64,000 nucleotides of DNA, taken from NCBI GenBank assembly GCA_965283955.1, contig CBDIQW010000001.1, forward strand, positions 806,001-870,000, given 5' to 3'. The notes beneath the pieces are model-generated. The model saw only the letters and a list, made by a program, of their open reading frames with translations. It did no database searches and was not told the DNA's origin. The position numbers were made by a program, and so were the translations under genes. Of the stretch, positions 27,085 through 36,470 are shown one piece after another; within the stretch, counting starts at the first letter, position 1, and each line of letters opens with the position of its first letter. The stretch comes from Emticicia sp965283955. GTDB taxonomy: Bacteria; Bacteroidota; Bacteroidia; Cytophagales; Spirosomataceae.

Positions 27085-28462
27085 ATGAAAAATAAAATCA
27101 GAATAGGTTGCGGAGCAGGTTTTTCCGGCGATAGAATCGAACCAGCTATTATTCTTGCCGAAAAGGGAGAATTAGATTATTTGGTGTTAGAATGTTTGGC
27201 CGAACGCACGATTGCACTCGCCAACAAACGCAAAATGACTGACCCAACCAAAGGCTACGACCCATTACTGGAGCGTAGAATAGAAACACTTTTGCCTCAT
27301 TTGGTCAAAAATAATATTTGTTTAATAACCAATATGGGTGCAGCAAATCCAATTGAAGGTGCAAAAAAAGCCATTGAAATTGCTCAAAAACAAGGATTAA
27401 AAGTGAAAGTTGCTGCGATACACGGCGATGACATGAATGATAAATTAAAAAGTGAAAGTTTTGAGATTTTTGGAAATGAAGATATTGCTCTTGAACTAAT
27501 AAAAAGCACCAATCTCCAGTCACCAATAACCAGTCACCAATCATTTCTGCTAACGCTTACCTTGGCATTGAAGGCATTTTAGAAGCCTTAAAAGCTGATG
27601 TTCAGATAATTATCACAGGCCGTGTTGCCGACCCTTCGCTTTTTCTCGCACCGATGATTCATGAATTTGGTTGGAAAACCGATGACTATAATTTAATGGG
27701 GAAAGGCACTGTAATCGGGCATTTGATGGAATGTGCAGGACATATAACAGGTGGATATTTTGCCGACCCAATTAAAAAACCAGTCCAAAACATAGAAAAC
27801 TTAGGACACCCATTCGCTGATGTTTTTACTGATGGCTCGGCAATTATTAGCAAAGTAGAAGGAACTGGTGGTATAATTAATCTACAAACTGCCAAAGAAC
27901 AATTACTTTACGAAGTAATCAATCCCAACGAATATTATACCCCCGATGTAATAGCCGATTTTACAAGTGCAAAATTGGAAGAAATTGCACAAAACCAAGT
28001 TCAAGTAACAGGTGGAGGTGGAAAAGAAAAGCCAAAAACATACAAAGTAAGCGTTGGTTACAAAGCATTTTGGCAAGGTGAAGGAGAAATTTCGTATGCT
28101 GGTCCAGCCGCCTATGAAAGAGCGAAATTAGCAGGTGAAATTATTAAAAATAGAAGCCCCCTAACCCCCAATGGGGGATTTTTTGATGAACTACAAATTG
28201 ATTTTGTAGGCATAAATTCTACATTTGATAATCAAGCCCCCCCATCGGAGGTGGGGGGGGCTGAAGTCAGACTCCGAGTAGCTGCCAAAGCAAAAACCCA
28301 AGCAGACGCAGCCTTAATCGGCGAAGAAGTAGAAGCCCTTACACCAACTACCCTGCGGGTGGTGGTGGTGTAAGAAAATATGTCAATGAAGTAATCGGCA
28401 TCGTTTCGGTTTTGGTAGATAGAAGTAAAATCAAACCAATAGTGGCTTATTTTAAAAGCTGA
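27085..28462 (+). CDS. AtuA-like (DUF1446) protein, two frameshifts and three repeat-derived inserts
   Basis: Pieces in three frames read as one protein: IRIGCGAGFSGDRIEPAIIL, then ISANAYLGIEGILEALKADV, IITGRVADPSLFLAPMI and GKGTVIGHLMECAGHITGGY, ending in YTNYPAGGGGVRKYVNE and VAYFKS. The breaks are near 27545 and 28340, each a net loss of one base. AtuA proteins occur in acyclic-terpene and other branched-acid catabolism; the reaction is not known. The gene carries three repeat-derived inserts: SPITSHQS from CCAGTCACCAAT repeats at about 27515-27543, and two GC-rich palindromes giving SPLTPNGG (28155) and APPSEVGGA (28235). The palindromes keep the frame, so they may be tolerated in surface loops. 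Confidence 0.85.
28155..28178. repeat. GC-rich palindromic insert 1 in the AtuA gene
   Basis: CCCCCTAACCCCC is followed by a GGGGG arm after AAT, a common Bacteroidota palindrome type. It is translated as SPLTPNGGFF. Confidence 0.75.
28235..28262. repeat. GC-rich palindromic insert 2 in the AtuA gene
   Basis: AGCCCCCCCA and TGGGGGGGGCT arms around TCGGAGG. It is translated as APPSEVGGA and is close in sequence to the ends of the DUF559 cassette at 2796-3256 (APPSGAGGA). Confidence 0.75.
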
Positions 28463-28468
28463 TAATAT

Positions 28469-28498
28469 TCACTCATTCTATCACGCACTCATTCAAAA
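28469..28498. repeat. Short repeat of the CACTCATTCTATCA type
   Basis: ATTCACTCATTCTATCA followed by CGCACTCATTCAAAA. A close relative lies at 50640-50672. Confidence 0.6.
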
Positions 28499-28504
28499 TT
28501 AAAA

Positions 28505-28804
28505 ATGAAATTATACAACATAGCTCACAGTCGAGCAGGCGATAAAGGCAATATTTCAACGCTTTCTTTGATTCCCTATAATGAGAGCGATTATGAAATG
28601 CTTTGTGAGAAAGTTACGATTGAAAAAGTAAAACAACACTTTTCGGGAATCATTGCGGGCGAAATTATTCGCTACGAAATGCCCAATATTTCATCCTTAC
28701 TTTTTGTGTGTCACGGGGCTTTGGCGGGCGGTGTAACCACCTCTTTGCGAATGGATACGCACGGAAAAGCACTAAGTTACAAACTTTTAGATATGGAAAT
28801 ATAA
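28505..28804 (+). CDS. AtuA C-terminal-domain-like small protein
   Basis: 99 residues starting KLYNIAHSRAGDKGNISTLS, the signature of the ferredoxin-like domain that is fused to the C-terminus of AtuA in many bacteria. Here it is a separate gene 42 bases downstream. It probably forms a complex with the AtuA-like protein. LLFVCHGALAGGVTTSLRMD is the other conserved block. Confidence 0.9.
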   Translation: MKLYNIAHSRAGDKGNISTLSLIPYNESDYEMLCEKVTIEKVKQHFSGIIAGEIIRYEMPNISSLLFVCHGALAGGVTTSLRMDTHGKALSYKLLDMEI

Positions 28805-28906
28805 CTTACCTTTTTATTCATAAAACCCAGTAAATCAATCAAGTATATTCTATTTAGTATTAATTTTCTCAATTTATATTTTAGTTTTCAACTCCATTTT
28901 TAAACA

Positions 28907-30508
28907 ATGAAAAAAACAATTCTTTCTCTTTTTGCGTCATGCTGCTTACTTTTTCAAACAGCCGATGCACAATTACAAACGGGCGAAAACGTTGGCATTA
29001 CGACAACCGATGCGGGTAAAGTTCGTGGTTACATCAATAATGGTATTTTTACTTACAAAGGTATTCCTTATGCCGAAGCCAAACGTTTTGAAGCTCCACA
29101 AAAACCAAAAGCGTGGTCAAATGTGCGTAGTTCATTCAGTTATGGTCCTGTTGCTCCATTAGAAAACCCAACTACCAGTATTCAAGATGAAAGCGAGTTC
29201 GTTTTCGACCATAGTTGGGGCTTTACGAATGAAGATTGTATGCGTATCAATGTCTGGACTCCTGGCATCAACGATGGCAAAAAACGCCCTGTTTTGTTTT
29301 GGATTCACGGTGGTGGATTCACGGCTGGTTCTTCGCAAGAATTACCTTCGTATGATGGTGAAAATTTAGCAAAAAAAGGCGATGTAGTAGTAGTTTCTAT
29401 CAATCATCGCCTCAATGTTTTGGGTTATCTTGACCTTTCAGCATATGGTGAAAAGTACAAGAATTCAGCCAACAATAGTGTTTTGGATATGAAAGCAGCT
29501 TTAGAATGGGTAAAAGCCAATATCTCAAATTTCGGTGGCGACCCAAATAATGTTACCATCTTTGGACAGTCTGGTGGAGGAGCAAAAGTGAATACTTTGA
29601 TGGCAATGCCTTCGGCAAAAGGACTTTTCCACAAAGCAATCAATCAAAGTGGTGCTTTCCGCACAGCTATGCTTGATAAAGCAACAACGCAAGCAATTGG
29701 TGCAGAAGTTTTGAAAGAACTCAACATTTCAGCCGATAAAGTTGATGATATTCAGAAAGTTCCATTTCAGACATTGGCTGATGCAGGTAAAAAAGCACTC
29801 AAAACTATTGCTGATAAAATGAAAGCAGAAGGCAAACCAGTAATCGGTTTTGGTTTAAGTTGGGGGCCAAGTGCCGATGGAGAAGTTTTGCCTTACCAGT
29901 TATTCTCTAATGAAGCTTTTGAATTATCAAAAAACATTCCCTTAATGATTGGTACAACGATTAATGAATTTGCCGTATTTAGAGGTGGAATTCCGAGTAC
30001 TGCAAGTGAAGAACAAGCCAAGGAAGCCATCAAAAAAGTATATGGAGAAAAAACAGATGCCTATATTGCGGCCGTAAAAAAAGCCTATCCAAACGGTAAA
30101 ATGAGCGATATGTTAAGCTATGATGTTACTTTCCGTCCTGGTGCGGTGCAGCAAGCCAACCAAAAATCAGCCATTGCAGGTGGAGCAAATACTTATATGT
30201 ATCTTTTCGATTGGCAGTCGCCCGTAATGGATGGCAAATACAAAGCCGTACACTGTATGGAAATTGCTTTCTGCTTCGATAACATCCAACGCACCAAAAA
30301 CATGACAGGTGGTACAAAAGAAGCACAAGCTTTGGCCGATAAAATGAGTTCAGCATGGATAAACTTTGCGAAAGTTGGTAATCCAAATCACAAAGGTTTA
30401 CCAAACTGGCCAGCGTATAATGCAACCAATACAGCCACCATGCACTTCGATAATACGTGCGTAGTAAAACCACAAATGGATAAAGAATTATTTGAAGTTG
30501 TGAAATAA
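28907..30508 (+). CDS. Secreted type-B carboxylesterase 3
   Basis: 533 residues with signal peptide MKKTILSLFASCCLLFQTADA. Landmarks are GIPYAEAKRFEAP, NEDCMRINVWTP, FWIHGGGFTAGS, nucleophile Ser222 in GQSGGG (not GESAG as in the first copy), and a His in KAVHCMEIAFCF. The gap before it is 102 bases, so it may have its own promoter or be the last gene of the run. Confidence 0.93.
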   Translation: MKKTILSLFASCCLLFQTADAQLQTGENVGITTTDAGKVRGYINNGIFTYKGIPYAEAKRFEAPQKPKAWSNVRSSFSYGPVAPLENPTTSIQDESEFVFDHSWGFTNEDCMRINVWTPGINDGKKRPVLFWIHGGGFTAGSSQELPSYDGENLAKKGDVVVVSINHRLNVLGYLDLSAYGEKYKNSANNSVLDMKAALEWVKANISNFGGDPNNVTIFGQSGGGAKVNTLMAMPSAKGLFHKAINQSGAFRTAMLDKATTQAIGAEVLKELNISADKVDDIQKVPFQTLADAGKKALKTIADKMKAEGKPVIGFGLSWGPSADGEVLPYQLFSNEAFELSKNIPLMIGTTINEFAVFRGGIPSTASEEQAKEAIKKVYGEKTDAYIAAVKKAYPNGKMSDMLSYDVTFRPGAVQQANQKSAIAGGANTYMYLFDWQSPVMDGKYKAVHCMEIAFCFDNIQRTKNMTGGTKEAQALADKMSSAWINFAKVGNPNHKGLPNWPAYNATNTATMHFDNTCVVKPQMDKELFEVVK

Positions 30509-30521
30509 GCAAACTTAAGCT

Positions 30522-30560
30522 TTTTGAGGAACGAACCCTTGATTGGTTCGCTCCTCGAAA
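30522..30560. terminator. Hairpin between convergent genes
   Basis: GAGGAACGAACC and GGTTCGCTCCTC form a 12-pair stem with one mismatch, flanked by T-rich and A-rich sequence. It can end transcription from both sides. Confidence 0.6.
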
Positions 30561-30562
30561 TT

Positions 30563-31587
30563 TTACAACACCGCCATTGCCTTAATCACATGTGACTTTG
30601 GGTCGAGCCAAGTTTCAAAGATTGTGGGTAAATCATCGAAAGCAGCTTCATGCGTAAGCCAAGCTTTTGTATTGATTTGTCCACTTTCCATTTTTGATAT
30701 AATATGCTTAAAATCAGCAGGAAGGGCATTTCTGCTTGCAAAAAGTGTAATTTCTCGGCGATGGAAATCAGGGTCGAAAAATGTTACATCACCTTGAAAA
30801 AGTCCAACATACACCAGTTTTCCACCGAAAGCCACGTATGAGAACGCCTTCATCATTGACTGTGCATTTCCAGTAGCATCAAAAACTACCGTTGGCATAT
30901 TTCCTCCTAAAATTCTACGTAAATCATCAGCCGAAAAATCTTCCGTTGCTACAATGCTTTCATCTATTCCGATGGCTTCGTTGGCAAATTCGAGGCGTTG
31001 CTTGCTGAAATCCATAACCACAATTTTTGCTCCGTTGATTTTAGCAAACTGAATAACCGACAAACCAATTGGCCCCGCTCCTATCACCAAAACAATATCG
31101 TTTTCGGTCACATTGGCACGTTGAACAGCATGAGAGCCAATGCCCAACGTTTCGACCAAAGCCAATTGCTCATATTCCAAAATAGCTGATTTGTGCAACT
31201 TATTGACAGGCACTTTCAGATATTCTGCCATGCCACCATCAACATGCACTCCCAAAACTTTTAGGCTTTCACAGCAATTTGTCTTACCATTTTGGCAAGG
31301 CTGACAAACACCACAATTAAGATACGGCTCAACCGAAACTTTATCCCCGATTTTAATTTCGCTCGCTCCTGCCGTACTTCCTAAGCCAATTACTTCCGCA
31401 CCTAACTCATGCCCAAGCACTCGTGGGTACGAAAAAAAGGCTGACGACCACGATATGCATGGTAATCTGTACCACAAATGCCAATTCGGTGAATTTTCAG
31501 TAAAGCCTCATTTTCGGCCAAAGTATCATCAAAATCTCGACTAATTAATTGAAACTCTTGCGGTTTATTTAAAATGATTGTTTTCAA
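30563..31587 (-). CDS. Zinc-dependent alcohol dehydrogenase (MDR family), one frameshift
   Basis: Two frames join at a T run near 31433 (one T lost), restoring RGRQPFFSYPRVLGHELGAE. Catalytic zinc ligands lie in GICGTDYHAY and GHELG, structural zinc Cys residues in CGVCQPCQNGKTNCC, and the NAD-binding fold in VIGAGPIGLSVIQFA. It resembles sugar-alcohol or galactonate dehydrogenases (MDR group), which oxidise polyols or sugar acids. The start is set at a TTG (31587), giving MKTIILNKPQEF, because family members start there. An upstream TTG at 31620 overlaps the end of birA. Confidence 0.88.
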
Positions 31588-31612
31588 AATTTCTCTATTT
31601 AATGGTATATTT

Positions 31613-32378
31613 TTATTCAATTACAAACGAAACTTCTTTAAAATCAAACTTTCACCTCTTCTCCTATTTCCATCATCAAATGACCTGTTTCGGCAACATC
31701 AACTATTTTCCCGAAGAATCTTTCTCCATTTTGTTCATATTGATGCCATTCTCCAAACCTAAATACTCTTTCCAAATACTTTTTTTTCTGAACTTCAGTG
31801 TGTCCATTCTTCAACTGCAAATAATATTTTTCGATACATTCACAAAGTTGCTCAATTAGTTTTTCTATCTCAAAATCATCTTGGCACTGAGAAGCCAGTC
31901 GCAACGAAATCGCTTTATCGTTCGCAAAACTTAATTGATTGATATTTAGCCCAATACCAATAACAGAATAAGTAATTCGAGTTCCAGAAAGTGTATTTTC
32001 AATCAAGACTCCACCCATCTTTCGGTTTTCGACATACACATCGTTAGGCCATTTTATTGTCAGACCGTCGGATAAATATTTACACAAAAACTCGTAAATT
32101 CCGAGCGAAACCGCAATATTTAATCTAAATTGTTGAGTAATATTCAGGAAATCAGGTTTTAGAATCATCGAAACCGTGATATTTTGGTTGGGTAGGGTTT
32201 CCCACGAGTTCCCTCGTTGCCCACGACCCGCCGTTTGGTCAGATGTTATGACAATTGTTCCATCAAAAACTCGCTTTGTTTGAATTATTTCAGCAGCAAT
32301 ATCGTTAGTTGAATGACAACTTGGCAGATAAACAGTATTTTTGCCGAGAAATAAAGTTTTGGGTTGAAAATTGTGCAA
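31613..32378 (-). CDS. birA: Biotin-acetyl-CoA-carboxylase ligase, one frameshift near the end
   Basis: SCHSTNDIAAEII, the biotinyl-AMP loop GRGQRGNSW, TIKWPNDVYV and MGGVLIE identify biotin protein ligase without the DNA-binding domain. The main frame stops early at 31644. A one-base shift near 31646 restores KFDFKEVSFVIE, the usual Bacteroidota C-terminus, ending at 31613. The enzyme attaches biotin to acetyl-CoA carboxylase. It is divergent from rsfS. Confidence 0.93.
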
Positions 32379-32505
32379 CTTTATAGTAATTTAGCGTTTA
32401 TTATAAACGTGTAGAAAAAAGTTTTTTCGTGAAGTTCGTCTCCTTCTTTCTAAAAAGAACACAATTATACGAACCGCTCACAAAATTAAATGAAGATAAG
32501 ATTGA

Positions 32506-32913
32506 ATGAAAGAAATTAAAGAACTTTCTGGTGATGAGTTAAGTCGCTTAGTAGTACACGGAATGTTAGAAAAAAAAGCGACAAATATTGTAGTGATGGA
32601 TTTACGAAATGTCAAAAATGCTATCACCGACTTTTTTGTAGTTTGTTCGGGTAATACCGATACCCAAATTGCTGCCATTGCCGACTCGGTAGATGAAGAA
32701 GTTTTCAAAGCCTCTAAGATTAGCCCTTGGCATCAAGAAGGACGACAAAACCGTGAATGGATTTTGCTCGACTACGTTGATGTAGTGGTGCATATTTTCA
32801 GAAAAGACCGTCGTAAATTTTATGACCTTGAGTCGCTTTGGGGTGACGCTGAAACTACACTGATAGAAGAAAGCTTTGAGCCGGAAGCACCAAAACAAAT
32901 GGTCTTCGAATGA
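32506..32913 (+). CDS. rsfS: Ribosome silencing factor RsfS
   Basis: 135 residues. ATNIVVMDLRNVKNAITDFFVVCSG, SPWHQEGRQNREWILLDY and VVHIFRKDRRKFYDLESLWGDA are family signatures. RsfS binds uL14 and blocks subunit joining in poor growth conditions. The order rsfS-ftsH is conserved in Bacteroidota. Confidence 0.96.
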   Translation: MKEIKELSGDELSRLVVHGMLEKKATNIVVMDLRNVKNAITDFFVVCSGNTDTQIAAIADSVDEEVFKASKISPWHQEGRQNREWILLDYVDVVVHIFRKDRRKFYDLESLWGDAETTLIEESFEPEAPKQMVFE

Positions 32914-32928
32914 TGTTAAGAATACTTG

Positions 32929-32969
32929 AACCTTTACATAGTTCAAAACCATGTAAAGGTTATTTTTTT
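32929..32969 (+). terminator. Intrinsic terminator after rsfS
   Basis: AACCTTTACAT and ATGTAAAGGTT arms with a T7 tail. It separates rsfS from ftsH, so the latter needs its own promoter or read-through. Confidence 0.85.
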
Positions 32970-33010
32970 ATATGAATAACTATTGCATTAAATTTTGAAA
33001 AATTAGAAAA

Positions 33011-35021
33011 ATGTCAGACAACAACAGTAATGAATTTCCGAAAAGAAAGCCAGCCAACAATGGCGGTGGTTTGCAGGGATGGATTGTAGCGGCGATTATC
33101 ATGGGCATTATAGGTTTTTTACTTTTCTCGAGGTCAGCATCATTGGCACCGATTAAGTATAAGCAGCTCGAACAAATGATTTTGCAGAAAGATGTAGAAA
33201 AAGTAGCCGTAGTAGAGGGCAACCGTAGTGTAGAGGTTACTCTTACTCGTGATGCACTTCAAAAACCACAATACAAAAAAGATTTAGGTAACAATCGCTA
33301 TAATGCTGGTGGTCCTCATTTGAAAGTTGATTTGGTTTCGGTAGAATCGTTTATGAACGACTACACAAACTTCTTAAAAACTGCTCAAATTGATGAAGCA
33401 TATCGCCAAACATTATACCCTGAGAGTGTCGAAAGACAAGATATGATGAATATGGTCTGGCAATTGCTTCCATTCATTGTTGTACTTGGATTGATGTATT
33501 TCTTGACGAGCCAGTATGACAGGTGGTGGTGGCCAGGAGGTCAGATTTTCAATATTGGAAAATCAAGAGCTGCGTTGTTCGATGCTGATAATAAAGTAAA
33601 AATCACATTTAATGATGTGGCTGGCTTAGAAGAAGCCAAAGAAGAACTCCAAGAAATTGTTGATTTCTTGAGAACTCCCAAAAAATATACCGAGCTCGGT
33701 GGTAAAATACCAAAAGGAGCATTGCTCGTTGGCCCTCCAGGAACAGGTAAAACATTACTTGCCAAAGCAGTAGCTGGCGAAGCAAGTGTGCCTTTTTTCT
33801 CACTTTCGGGTTCAGATTTCGTTGAAATGTTTGTGGGTGTTGAGTGCGCTTCGTGTGCGTGACCTTTTCAAACAAGCTCAAAGAAAAAGCTCCATGTATT
33901 ATCTTCATTGATGAGATTGATGCAGTAGGACGTTCTCGTGGACGTGGATCAATGCCAGGAGCAAATGACGAACGAGAAAACACACTCAACTCACTTTTTG
34001 GTTGAAATGGACGGATTTGGTCCGGATGCTGGAATTATTATTTTAGCTGCCACTAACCGCCCTGATGTACTCGACCCAGCGTTGATGCGTCCGTGCACGT
34101 TTCGACCGTCAAATTAGTGTTGATGCTCCTGATATTGTTGGTCGTGAGGCCATCTTCAAAGTTCACATGAAACCTTTGAAACTTTCAAACAATATCGACA
34201 TCAAGAAACTGGCTACTCAAACTCCAGGTTTTGCGGGTGCTGAAATTGCCAATGTTTGTAATGAGGCCGCCCTTTTGGCAGCACGTCAGTGGTAAGACGG
34301 CCATCGATATGCAAGATTTCCATGATGCGATCGACCGTGAAATTGGAGGTCTTGAAAAGAAAAACAAGCTTATTTCGCCAGAAGAAAAAGAGATTGTTGC
34401 TTATCATGAAGCAGGTCATGCTGTAGCTGGTTGGTTTTTAGAGCATGCCAACCCATTGGTAAAAGTAAGTATTGTTCCTCGTGGAATCGCAGCACTGGGT
34501 TATGCTCAGTATTTACCAAAAGAACAATATTTATACCGTACTGAACAACTTATTGATGAAATGTGTATGACCCTCGGTGGTCGTGCAGCCGAAGAAGTTG
34601 TTTTTGGCAAAATCACTACTGGTGCATTGAGCGACTTAGAGCGTATCACAAAAAGTGCTCTACGGAATGGTTTCGAGTATATGGTATGAATGACCGAATC
34701 GGTAATGTTTCGTTTTATGATTCCAAAGGGCAAGGCGAAATGTCATTTACGAAGCCATATTCAGAAGATACAGCAAAAATTATTGATGAAGAGGTAAAGA
34801 AACTAATTGACACCGCTTACGTACGCACAAGAGAATTATTGATTGAAAAGCGTGAAGAACTTGAGAAAATCGCTCAAGAATTATTGAAAAAAGAAATTCT
34901 CTATCAATCTGACTTAGTTGACTTAATTGGCAAACGCCCATTCGAGAAACTAACAAATTACCAAGAATTCATGGATAAAGTGGATACCCCTACAGAAGAA
35001 AAAACTCCGATTGTAGAGTAA
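33011..35021 (+). CDS. ftsH: ATP-dependent zinc metalloprotease FtsH, about seven frameshifts
   Basis: FtsH degrades membrane and regulatory proteins at the inner membrane. The first frame gives the membrane segment (WIVAAIIMGIIGFLLF), periplasmic part, second segment, and Walker A GPPGTGKTLLAKAVAGEA. Across frames, IIFIDEIDAVGRSRGRG (Walker B), LDPALMRP (with the following arginine finger), the protease site HEAGHAVAGW, and MSFTKPYSEDT to the end at 35021 can be followed. The frame must be shifted about seven times, near 33845, 33880, 33994, 34093, 34287, 34652 and 34676. Each time one base appears to have been gained. The encoded sequence between breaks is well conserved, so decay is unlikely and read or assembly error is the best explanation. 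Confidence 0.93.
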
Positions 35022-35041
35022 TCAAATCCAGATTTTATAAT

Positions 35042-35081
35042 AAAAGCAGTAGCAAAAGATTAAACTTGCTACTGCTTTTTT
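35042..35081 (+). terminator. Intrinsic terminator after ftsH
   Basis: AAAAGCAGTAGCAA pairs with TTGCTACTGCTTTT, followed by T residues. Confidence 0.88.
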
Positions 35082-35234
35082 CGTTAAATGGTCTTTTTAC
35101 TTTATAATTAATCTTTGTGAAAGTTATTTATCAGTTGAAATATTCTCGCTTCCAACTACTCAGAAGAGATACAGGAATACCTATTTATTTATAGACAAAC
35201 TTGAAGATTTCTCATTATATAATCCACATAATCT

Positions 35235-35285
35235 AAAAAGTAAAGAGTCTGCCTCTTTATTTCGAGACAGACTCTTTACTTTTTG
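35235..35285. terminator. Strong bidirectional terminator
   Basis: AAAAAGTAAAGAGTCTG and CAGACTCTTTACTTTTT, a 17-pair stem. On the minus strand it serves the gene ending at 35311. Confidence 0.88.
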
Positions 35286-35310
35286 TTTTTTATGACTTGG
35301 AAAAAACTAA

Positions 35311-36264
35311 TTATTTTACTTCAAAAACACCACGACCGATACTAAAACCTTCTGAGTATAGTTCGATATTGTATTTACCCTTAGAGTAATTTGCTCCACG
35401 TGAGTAAATAAAATCAACATTTTGGCCAGAATTATCATACATTACTGATTGCTTTGCAGTGTAAACCATTTCTTTTCCTCCATAATTAAATGCACCTGAA
35501 CCAGTAGCCATATCCGAAATACAGTTACCTTGTGGGTCAAGCATACGCATGTAAATTACTTTATTTTCACGCTTAGTAAGTGGGTTTTCAACTAATTTGA
35601 AAGAGATTTTTACTTTCTCAACACGTTTTGCTTTGTATTCACCACCTTCACGCTCTTTGCCACGAGAGTTGATTGCATTTACCGATACATTCATGGCTTT
35701 TAAGGCTGCGGCAAGTGTCACTTTTTCAGCCAATTCTTTGTTTTTCACAGTTGTTGCATAAACCGAATCAGCGAGTGCTTGTTTATCAGTTTTAAGTGTC
35801 GAAACATCCGTTTTCAAATTAGAATTTTCAGTTCCCAAAGTTTTTACTTCGGTAGTCAACTGAGCATTTTCTTCTCTTAGCTTCGCAATTTCAACATCTT
35901 TGGCAGTCAAAGCTGCTTCATACCCCTTGATTTTACTCTCAAAATCACGAATAGATACATTCTTAGAATTTACTAAATTTTTCTTATCTTGTTCAAGTTG
36001 AGCTTTAAGGGCTTCGAGGTCAGCGACTTGCCCACCGAGAGAAGTCACTTCTGCAATTTTTTTATCTAACTCAGCTGAAATTGAATCAAGTTTCGTATTT
36101 GTCAACAATAACTCTTTAGTTTTTGATGAAATGTCAACGTTTTTTGACTCAATATCCTGACGAGCGTTGAAGTAAAGAAATCCAAAAAGAGCGGCCAAAG
36201 CACAGGCTAAAACGAGGCCTGCCGTCATGGCTGTATTACTTTTTCTTTCTTGCATGTTTTCCAT
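35311..36264 (-). CDS. Single-pass membrane protein with long coiled coil and beta-rich C-terminus
   Basis: 317 residues. A membrane segment at about 13-32 (AGLVLACALAALFGFLYF) is followed by coiled coil from 38 to about 190 with many Lys, Glu and Leu heptads (SKTKELLLTNTKLDSISAEL). The last 110 residues form a compact beta-type domain (KRVEKVKISFKLVENPLTK to FSIGRGVFEVK). No named family is recognised beyond similar Bacteroidota hypotheticals. It could be a periplasmic spacer or envelope-stress component. TAACTTTG on the minus strand (36310-36317) is a plausible -7 promoter element. Confidence 0.8.
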   Translation of the reverse strand: MENMQERKSNTAMTAGLVLACALAALFGFLYFNARQDIESKNVDISSKTKELLLTNTKLDSISAELDKKIAEVTSLGGQVADLEALKAQLEQDKKNLVNSKNVSIRDFESKIKGYEAALTAKDVEIAKLREENAQLTTEVKTLGTENSNLKTDVSTLKTDKQALADSVYATTVKNKELAEKVTLAAALKAMNVSVNAINSRGKEREGGEYKAKRVEKVKISFKLVENPLTKRENKVIYMRMLDPQGNCISDMATGSGAFNYGGKEMVYTAKQSVMYDNSGQNVDFIYSRGANYSKGKYNIELYSEGFSIGRGVFEVK

Positions 36265-36470
36265 AGAAATTGAATGTTAAGTATATTAGAGTTACAGGTT
36301 TATTAACGGCAAAGTTATATTTTTATTGAAACTATTTATATAAAACCAAAAAAGTTATTTATATTTTTCAATAAAAATAATGTAATGTATCACTACTTTT
36401 GAAAAAAGCAGTTACTTTCAAAGTTTACTTTTACTATCCATCACTTAATTCTCAAAACTAAATTATCCAA

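Noticed and set aside
33840..34690. Programmed ribosomal frameshifting in ftsH
   Set aside because: About seven shifts of the same sign would be needed and no slippery site with a stimulatory structure was seen.
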